A stretch of DNA of 5,044 nucleotides from Bacillota bacterium. GTDB taxonomy: Bacteria > Bacillota > Sulfobacillia > RBS10-35 > JAJYVN01. How positions within the stretch are numbered: position 1 is the first letter of the stretch; each line of letters begins with the position of its first letter. Location of the stretch: the NCBI GenBank assembly GCA_021791995.1, contig JAJYVN010000226.1, forward strand, positions 1 through 5,044, read 5' to 3'. Of this stretch, positions 1-5,044 are shown one piece after another. The notes beneath the pieces were generated by a model, which saw only the letters and a list, made by a program, of their open reading frames with translations, was not told the origin of the DNA and searched no databases. Position numbers and translations under genes: made by a program.

Positions 1-1
1 G

Positions 2-583
2 GCCAGCCTGTTGGCGCAGGCCACCCGGCGGCGCCTGCTTCTGCTGGACGAGATTGGACGGGGTACGGGGACGCTGGACGGCCTCTCCATCGCTTGGGCC
101 GTCAGCGAAGACGTCACGCGTCGGCTCGGTGCGCGAACGCTTTTTGCGACGCACTACCACGAATTGACCACGGTGGTCCCCAAGCTGCCAGGGGCGTGCA
201 ACCTGCATGCCGTGGTCAGTGAGGAGGCCGATCGCGTTGTCTTTCTGCATCGTGTCGCGGAAGGGGCGTCAGCGCGGAGCTATGGTGTCGTGGTCGCGGC
301 ACTCGCCGGGGTGCCTCAAGCGATCTGCGATCGCGCCCGGGAACTGTTGCAACACCTGGAGGAGGGCGGAGGGTTGCAGGCGGGGGTGGCGGCCACCCTC
401 GAGCGATTCGATCGCAAGGAATCCCGATCCACGGAATCGCCAGCGGTGCCTTCCGCGGTACTGGAGGTAGCGCGACGCCTGGCGGCGGTTGATCCTTTGC
501 GCCTCACACCGATCCAGGCGCTGGACCTGCTCTTTGTTCTTCATGCCGATGCCCAAGCGGCGGTGGCTTTGCCCCCAGAATGA
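2..583 (+). CDS. mutS: DNA mismatch repair protein MutS, C-terminal part (5' end outside window)
   Basis: MutS is the ATPase that recognises mismatches and recruits MutL. Only the last 193 or so residues are present; the frame is open through the left edge, so the true start lies upstream and the TTG at 11 is internal. Visible signatures are the Walker B segment LLLLDEIGRGTGTLDG (Asp codon at 47-49), the ABC-ATPase segment LFATHYHELT, the SYGVVVAALAGVP segment that follows the ATPase core in MutS, and a family-typical C-terminal tail LTPIQALDLLFVL before the TGA at 581-583. The D-loop reads GTGT where most MutS have GTST, a mild substitution. The C-terminal region ends about 13 residues beyond the tail of E. 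coli MutS. A DegS-like protease gene follows after 76 bases on the same strand. The family assignment is secure; whether the missing N-terminal mismatch-binding domain is intact cannot be seen. Confidence 0.96.
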   Translation, partial: ASLLAQATRRRLLLLDEIGRGTGTLDGLSIAWAVSEDVTRRLGARTLFATHYHELTTVVPKLPGACNLHAVVSEEADRVVFLHRVAEGASARSYGVVVAALAGVPQAICDRARELLQHLEEGGGLQAGVAATLERFDRKESRSTESPAVPSAVLEVARRLAAVDPLRLTPIQALDLLFVLHADAQAAVALPPE

Positions 584-624
584 GGAGGTATCGCAGGGGC
601 GTCGACGCGGAAAAGATCTGCCCA

Positions 625-641
625 TGGGCGGTTTTCGCCCA
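625..641 (+). other. Small hairpin in the mutS-protease gap
   Basis: TGGGCG (625-630) pairs with CGCCCA (636-641) around the loop GTTTT. The left part also belongs to the 10-base palindrome GCCCATGGGC. The hairpin overlaps the alternative start ATG 624 and lies just before the ribosome site of ATG 660. It could hide the 624 start and so favours 660, but it lacks a following T run and is not a convincing terminator. The stem is short and may be chance in GC-rich DNA. Confidence 0.3.
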
Positions 642-659
642 GAGGGGTGGAGTGATGGA

Positions 660-1799
<1,140 letters not shown>

Positions 1800-1812
1800 T
1801 GCCCAAAGCCGG

Positions 1813-1818
1813 TATACT
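1813..1818 (+). promoter_or_regulatory. Possible -10 promoter element for mutL
   Basis: TATACT matches the sigma-70 -10 consensus at five of six bases and is the most AT-rich spot in the 53-base gap between the protease stop and the mutL start. The -35 position (about 1790-1795) shows no good match, and there is no extended -10 TG. If real, transcription would start near 1825, leaving a leader of about 28 bases for mutL. It would let mutL-miaA be expressed apart from mutS. Confidence 0.35.
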
Positions 1819-1852
1819 AGCGCCGAGTACGCTTCTTTGATGGGGTGGGCGT

Positions 1853-3541
1853 GTGGGACGCATTTCGGTCCTAGATCCGGAGGTCAGTGGCCGCATCGCT
1901 GCGGGCGAAGTCATCGAGCGTCCGGCATCGGTGGTCAAGGAACTCTGCGAGAACGCGCTCGATGCTGGGTCGCACCGTGTGGTCGTGGAGATCTGGGATG
2001 GAGGGCTGCAACGGATTCGCGTGACAGACGATGGTGAGGGTATGGACGCCGAAGACGCGGCCGTGTGCCTGTTACGGCATGCGACAAGCAAACTACGCAG
2101 GGTCGAGGATCTGATCGGGATCGAGACCCTCGGCTTTCGGGGGGAGGCGTTACCGAGCATCGCTGCCGTGGCCCGGTTGGAGCTCCGCACACGCCGCGCT
2201 GACCAAGATGGTGGGACGCTGGTGTCCTCCGCCGGTGGCTCCCCGCCCGTACTCTCTCCTGCCGGGGGGCCACCGGGCACGGTGGTGGACGTTTCCGACC
2301 TCTTCTTTAACCTTCCCGCTCGGCGACAGGCCCTGCAAGGGCCGTCCCGCTCTTCTGCAGGTGCGGCGATCTTTGAGGTGGTCTCCGCGGAGGCCCTGGC
2401 CCGTCCGGATGTCGCCTTCACCTTCTGCCAAGATGGACGGGAGATTCTGGCCACCCCGGGGTCCGGCGACCTGCGCGCCACGGCGGCGGCCCTCTGGGGA
2501 GCAGAGGTCGCAGCGACCCTTCTCCCGGTGGATGCTTCGGCCAGTGGCTGGCGGTTTACGGGACTGATCGCTCCCCCGACGAGTTGTCGAGGCAATCGCA
2601 GCTGGCAGTATCTGGCGGTGGAAGGTCGACCCGTCCGTCCCACGGCCATCCAGGGGGTGGTGGAGGCGGCGTACCGTGGTCTTCTGATGGTGCATCGCTA
2701 TCCGGTCTATGCAGTGGATCTGAGCGGACCGGATGGGGAGTATGACGTCAATGTGCATCCGAGTAAACGGGAGGTGCGCCTACGCAATGAGGGTGCCGTG
2801 CGCGCGCTGGTGCATCGAGCCGTCACCGCTACGCTGCGCACGGCAGAGCTCGTGCCCGATCTGCCGGTTCAGCATGACGGCCCTGCGGTTGGTTGGCGTG
2901 GGGCATCGGAGGATCGGAGTCTCTTTGACACCGTCCGAGAGGAGCCCATTGTATGGGAGCGAACAGATCCCGCTCCGCTCGCTCCCACCCCACGCATTCC
3001 CCAACTCGAACCGCTGGGGCAGATTCGCCAGTCGTTCCTTGTCGCTCGCGGGGAGGACGGCCTGTATGTGATTGACCAACATGCCGCGCACGAGCGCGTC
3101 TTCTTCGAGCGCTTGCAGGCGGAGCCAAGCGCTGTGCGCGAGCGGTTGGTCACCCCGGCCCTCGTGGAGTTGAGCCTCACGCAATGGGCCATCTGGCAAA
3201 AGGCAGCAGAGGCGATTAAGGCTTCCGGCTATACCGTGGAGGAGTTTGGTTCACACACTCTATTGGTGCGGGCAGTGCCTTCGGGGTTTTCGGGTCCGCT
3301 AACGGAGGTTTTGGACCGATGGGAGGTCGGTGGGCAGGAGGATCCGGTGCGACGTGCCCACCGCGCCCTAGCGGCCTGCAAGGCGGCTGTAAAGGCGGGG
3401 CAGGCACTGACCCCGGAGGACTGCGTTGCGCTCTTGGCGGACCTGTCCCTCTGCACGGATCCCTTCACCTGTCCCCATGGCCGCCCCACCTTTTTGCGCT
3501 TGGGCACCGCAGAATTGGAGCGACACTTTGGTCGGCACTGA
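1853..3541 (+). CDS. mutL: DNA mismatch repair protein MutL, endonuclease type
   Basis: MutL couples mismatch detection by MutS to strand incision and removal. All 562 residues are present. The N-terminal GHKL ATPase shows IAAGEVIERPASVVKE (Glu30), the Mg-binding Asn34 in ENALDAG, DDGEGM (59-64) and GFRGEAL (94-100). The transducer domain carries YDVNVHPSKREVRL (297-310) with the catalytic-type Lys. The C-terminal domain has DQHAAHERVFFE (409-419), an exact fit to the DQHA(X)2E(X)4E nuclease motif, plus ACKAAVKAG and CPHGRP, which help build the metal site. This is the nicking MutL used where MutH is absent. The linker (about 333-385) is short and proline-rich, making the protein shorter than E. 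coli MutL (615). Start is GTG 1853, which gives the family N-terminus MGRISVL; GGGGTGGG at 1842-1849 can serve as ribosome site. The LFFNLPARR segment deviates from the usual NTPAR. The stop is followed at once by the miaA ribosome site. Confidence 0.97.
   Translation: MGRISVLDPEVSGRIAAGEVIERPASVVKELCENALDAGSHRVVVEIWDGGLQRIRVTDDGEGMDAEDAAVCLLRHATSKLRRVEDLIGIETLGFRGEALPSIAAVARLELRTRRADQDGGTLVSSAGGSPPVLSPAGGPPGTVVDVSDLFFNLPARRQALQGPSRSSAGAAIFEVVSAEALARPDVAFTFCQDGREILATPGSGDLRATAAALWGAEVAATLLPVDASASGWRFTGLIAPPTSCRGNRSWQYLAVEGRPVRPTAIQGVVEAAYRGLLMVHRYPVYAVDLSGPDGEYDVNVHPSKREVRLRNEGAVRALVHRAVTATLRTAELVPDLPVQHDGPAVGWRGASEDRSLFDTVREEPIVWERTDPAPLAPTPRIPQLEPLGQIRQSFLVARGEDGLYVIDQHAAHERVFFERLQAEPSAVRERLVTPALVELSLTQWAIWQKAAEAIKASGYTVEEFGSHTLLVRAVPSGFSGPLTEVLDRWEVGGQEDPVRRAHRALAACKAAVKAGQALTPEDCVALLADLSLCTDPFTCPHGRPTFLRLGTAELERHFGRH
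2232..2276 (+). repeat. Imperfect inverted repeat inside mutL
   Basis: The arm ccggtggctcccc (2232-2244) pairs with ggggggccaccgg (2264-2276) at 12 of 13 positions; the exception would be a U-G wobble in RNA. The loop is 19 bases. It falls in a Gly/Pro/Ser-rich, poorly conserved stretch of the ATPase domain (about residues 127-142). It may be simple GC-rich coincidence, but it resembles the two longer palindromes further downstream. Confidence 0.5.
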
Positions 3542-3548
3542 GGAGGAG
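3541..3548 (+). promoter_or_regulatory. Strong ribosome binding site of miaA, overlapping the mutL stop
   Basis: AGGAGGAG begins on the last base of the mutL TGA (3539-3541). This is a near-perfect Shine-Dalgarno site and suggests translational coupling of miaA to mutL. From AGGAGG (3541-3546) there are 7 bases to an in-frame ACG at 3554, the ideal distance, but 16 bases to the first standard start, GTG 3563. The site therefore decides the start question for miaA. Confidence 0.8.
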
Positions 3549-3562
3549 TCCGTACGGTCCTT

Positions 3563-4501
3563 GTGATCGCGGGTCCCACGGCCGTTGGCAAGTCGGATCT
3601 GGCCTTGGCCGTGGCGCGACAGCTGGGCGGGGAGGTTGTGAGCGCGGACTCCGCAATGGTCTATCGCGGGCTGAACATTGGGACCGCGAAGCCCGGGCCG
3701 GTGGAGCGCTCCATGGTACCGCATCACCTTCTCGATGTGGCGGATCCCGCAGAGAGATTTTCGATGGCCCAGTACCGAGCGCTGGCTGTGCCCGCATTGG
3801 CGGATATCTCCGCGCGGGGCCGGGTTCCGATCATTGTTGGCGGCACTGGCCTATACATTCGTAGCCTGCTGCGTGGGGATGCACTTCCTGCGGTGCCGCC
3901 GGATGAACAATTCCGGCGGGAGATGGAGGAGGTGGCGGCGCGGGAGGGACCAGGGGCGCTGCATGAACGACTGCGGGCGGTGGATCCGGAGGCGGCCGCA
4001 GTCGTTCATCCAAGGAATCTGCGCCGGATCGTGCGGGCGCTTGAGGTGTATGCACACACAGGGCGGCCCATCTCGGAGGCATGGGAACAGGGCAAGGGGC
4101 AGGCACAGCCACAGTCCGCTTGCTTTCTGGTCTGTAACCGCCCACGCGATGTCCTGAAGACGCGCATTGCATCCCGCGTGGACTCCATGCTGGCGGAGGG
4201 ATTGATCGCGGAGGTGGCTGCGCTGCAAAAGGCGGGTGTTCCCAGCGCGGCGCAGAGTATGCAGGCGCTTGGCTATAAGGAGACGTTGCGATTCCTTGCG
4301 GGCGAAATCGACCGGGAAGATCTGCGACAGGTACTTCAAACGGCCACCTGGCAGTATGCGAAGCGACAGCTGACATGGTTCCGGCGCGAGCCCGACGCGA
4401 TCTGGCTCGACCTTGGCGTGGCGTCCGCGTCCGGTGCCCTACCCCTGGTGCGTGAACGCTGGCGGGAGTGTCAGGGGGGAGGTGGCGGTGCGTCGCCTTA
4501 G
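3563..4501 (+). CDS. miaA: tRNA dimethylallyltransferase MiaA (start may be ACG at 3554)
   Basis: MiaA transfers a dimethylallyl group from DMAPP to N6 of adenosine 37 in tRNAs that read codons starting with U. Motifs in order, numbered from GTG 3563: P-loop GPTAVGKS (4-11), DSAMVYRGLNIGTAKP (29-44) with the catalytic-type Asp, VPHHLLDV (52-59), GRVPIIVGGTGLYIRSLLRG (86-105), RIVRALEVY (155-163), ALGYKE (235-240) and AKRQLTWFR (266-274). The length of 312 compares with 316 in E. coli. Starting at GTG 3563 leaves only two residues before the P-loop and cuts the first beta strand; reading back to ACG 3554 restores TVLVIAGPT and fits the ribosome site. The gene lies in the same frame as mutL, separated only by the mutL TGA. 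The mutL-miaA pairing is common in proteobacteria, where hfq often follows; here hfq does not follow. The C-terminal tail is Gly-rich. Confidence 0.96.
   Translation: MIAGPTAVGKSDLALAVARQLGGEVVSADSAMVYRGLNIGTAKPGPVERSMVPHHLLDVADPAERFSMAQYRALAVPALADISARGRVPIIVGGTGLYIRSLLRGDALPAVPPDEQFRREMEEVAAREGPGALHERLRAVDPEAAAVVHPRNLRRIVRALEVYAHTGRPISEAWEQGKGQAQPQSACFLVCNRPRDVLKTRIASRVDSMLAEGLIAEVAALQKAGVPSAAQSMQALGYKETLRFLAGEIDREDLRQVLQTATWQYAKRQLTWFRREPDAIWLDLGVASASGALPLVRERWRECQGGGGGASP
3963..4009 (+). repeat. Perfect 14-bp inverted repeat inside miaA
   Basis: The arm atgaacgactgcgg (3963-3976) is exactly complementary to ccgcagtcgttcat (3996-4009), with a 19-base spacer. It encodes the LHERLRAVDPEAAAVVHP region, which looks normal for MiaA, so no frame is disturbed. 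A rough chance estimate for a perfect 14-bp match within about 50 bases in a window this size is about one in a thousand; GC bias raises it. Possible effect: an mRNA hairpin within the gene. Confidence 0.85.
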
Positions 4502-4673
4502 AGCGCGAGGGCCCATCGCGGTCGTTCGATCCGAATGCGGCCCATGCGGTCACCGTGCTCCTGGCACCTCTGGATCCACGCACTCTCAAGACGACGAATG
4601 GGTGACCCGTACGGCTTTTGGACCACAACCTTCTTCAAGATACGAAGAGGGGCGGGTTCCCGAGTTGGCATAG
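4488..4673 (+). CDS. Doubtful 61-codon reading frame overlapping the end of miaA
   Basis: A GTG at 4488 lies within the last codons of miaA, preceded by a strong ribosome-like site (GGGGGAGGTGG, 4474-4484). The frame runs to TAG at 4671-4673 and would give a 61-residue, Arg/Gly/Ser-rich peptide containing CGPCGH. I do not recognise it. It is not Hfq, which would be expected here by synteny. The ribosome-like site is also explained by Gly codons of miaA. Third-position base use is less GC-biased than in the neighbours, which speaks against a normal gene. It might be a remnant of a gene interrupted by the insertion element. Confidence 0.2.
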   Translation: MRRLRARGPIAVVRSECGPCGHRAPGTSGSTHSQDDEWVTRTAFGPQPSSRYEEGRVPELA

Positions 4674-4727
4674 GGCCCTGACAGCGCCTGCCCCTGATCG
4701 GATGATGCCTGCATGGCAGGGGAACGG
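4502..4727. other. Spacer between miaA and the insertion element, no confident gene
   Basis: This stretch of 226 bases holds the weak + strand frame ending at 4673 and a - strand frame with stop at 4498-4500. Reading upstream, the latter has about 47 plausible residues (ending RIRIERPRWALAL) before running into Arg/Pro-rich noise antisense to tnpA. It could be the tail of a convergent gene cut off by the insertion, but I do not recognise it. No terminator hairpin with a T run is visible after miaA. The left end of the IS607 element must lie somewhere here; IS607 elements lack terminal inverted repeats and target duplications, so it cannot be placed by eye. Confidence 0.5.
4718..4723 (+). promoter_or_regulatory. 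Ribosome binding site for tnpA
   Basis: AGGGGA lies 4 bases before GTG 4728. Starting there gives MLSTGQAAKRLG, the usual beginning of an IS607 helix-turn-helix. The ATG at 4713 is also in frame but overlaps this site and adds five residues (MAGER) without a ribosome site of its own. Confidence 0.55.
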
Positions 4728-5044
4728 GTGCTCTCGACGGGGCAGGCGGCGAAACGACTGGGCATCTCGGTCCGCACGATCTACCGCTCTGCAGGCGGTC
4801 GGGCGGCTGGTGCCGACCGCCTGCAGAGCGGGCAGCGCCGGTTCTCGTCGCGGGATATGGATGCCCTGCTGCGAGGTCCGGTGGCAAGGAACGCTGCGGT
4901 GTCTACGCTCGGGTTTCCTCCGAGAAGCAGGCAGAGGCGGGCAACCTGCAGCGGCAGAAGGATCGCTTGGTGGCGGCGGCAACGGATCGTGGTTATGAGG
5001 TTACGGCTGCGGTGGCCGAGCGGGCTTCTGGCTTAAATGAGAAG
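4728..5044 (+). pseudogene. tnpA: IS607-family serine transposase TnpA, frameshifted and cut by the window edge
   Basis: The N-terminal part reads LSTGQAAKRLGISVRTIYR, a MerR-like helix-turn-helix, and resumes as RLQSGQRRFSSRDMDALLRG. The catalytic domain begins at about 4886 in a different frame: KERCGVYARVSSEKQ, then NLQRQKDRL and a terminal SGLNEK that reaches the last base. The nucleophile is the Ser at 4916-4918 in YARVS. At least one base is missing between the two parts: restoring an A in the run at 4886-4887 joins DALLRGPVA to KERCGVYARVSS. A second disturbance lies at 4788-4817, where frame +1 encodes the family-like GRLVPT between two frame changes that cancel out. Left unrepaired, the first frame stops at 5034-5036. 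Such a protein would lack the recombinase domain, so this copy is probably inactive unless these are sequence errors or the frame is changed during expression. Confidence 0.85.
4784..4831 (+). repeat. Perfect 19-bp inverted repeat inside the tnpA helix-turn-helix
   Basis: The arm ccgctctgcaggcggtcgg (4784-4802) is exactly complementary to the bases at 4813-4831, with a 10-base spacer gcggctggtg. It would form a very stable GC-rich hairpin in single-stranded DNA or mRNA. It coincides with the stretch in which the family-like protein sequence shifts frame and returns, so its perfection and the coding damage are probably linked. It is not followed by a T run, so it is not a standard terminator. 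Confidence 0.93.

Larger units (their letters stand above)
4680..5044 (+). mobile_element. IS607-family insertion sequence, left part (left edge approximate, right end outside window)
   Basis: The tnpA remnant described separately has the two-part layout specific to IS607 transposases: a MerR-like helix-turn-helix followed at once by a small serine-recombinase catalytic domain. IS607 elements move through a circular intermediate and often carry a second gene, tnpB (an RNA-guided nuclease related to Cas12), downstream of tnpA; if present it lies beyond the window. The left edge given is a guess, set shortly before the tnpA ribosome site. The element sits directly downstream of miaA in the same orientation. 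Confidence 0.7.

Noticed and set aside
489..659. Longer N-terminus for the protease, up to 57 more residues, overlapping mutS
   Set aside because: The added residues are Arg/Cys/Trp-rich, come from the mutS shadow frame, would bury the membrane anchor in the interior, and lack the good ribosome site seen before ATG 660.
3831..4628. Long minus-strand frame opposite miaA
   Set aside because: The translation is Pro/Ala/Arg-rich low-complexity sequence, while miaA on the other strand is complete and conserved.
4784..4831. The palindrome as a transcription terminator or operator
   Set aside because: No T run follows, it lies inside the conserved coding region, and the frame evidence gives a better explanation; an operator role cannot be excluded but has no support.
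4618..4998. Frame covering tnpA in the +1 register as a separate gene
   Set aside because: Only its short AVGRLVPT segment is meaningful, and that belongs to the frameshifted TnpA; the rest is noise.

Overview
The window is a GC-rich (roughly 60-65% by eye) bacterial chromosome segment with four tightly packed genes on the + strand, followed by the start of a damaged insertion element. The layout points to a proteobacterium. MutL adjoins MiaA as in gamma- and betaproteobacteria, MutL carries the endonuclease motif (so the organism is probably not of the MutH/Dam type), and the protease is a membrane-anchored, periplasmic DegS-like HtrA. Acidithiobacillia or a non-enteric gammaproteobacterium would fit, but this is inference from protein resemblance, not proof.

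Region by region. Positions 2-583 are the C-terminal part of the mismatch sensor MutS, cut by the window edge. Positions 660-1799 encode an S1C serine protease with an N-terminal membrane anchor, an intact His/Asp/Ser triad and one PDZ domain. Positions 1853-3541 encode a complete MutL of 562 residues with GHKL ATPase motifs and a C-terminal nuclease site. Positions 3563-4501 encode MiaA, the tRNA A37 dimethylallyltransferase; the spacing of its ribosome binding site suggests the true start is an ACG at 3554. Positions 4502-4727 hold no confident gene, only two weak short reading frames. From about 4728 to the window end lies an IS607-family serine transposase gene (tnpA), which can be read through only with frame changes.

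Functionally, MutS and MutL form the mismatch repair core (mismatch recognition, then strand nicking by MutL). MiaA is the usual MutL neighbour and modifies tRNAs reading UNN codons. The protease sits between the two repair genes and has no obvious role in repair. Gaps of 76, 53 and 12-21 bases are compatible with one transcription unit, with a possible internal promoter before mutL.

The strongest unusual signal is in tnpA. A perfect 19-bp inverted repeat (4784-4831) covers the second half of the helix-turn-helix, and between its arms the family-like protein sequence continues in another frame. A +1 and a -1 change, each of which improves the palindrome, explain this well. That is the signature expected of template-switch (quasipalindrome) mutation. 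A further one-base loss near 4886-4888 separates the DNA-binding part from the catalytic part. I see no CRISPR array, no RNA gene and no clear new multi-gene system.
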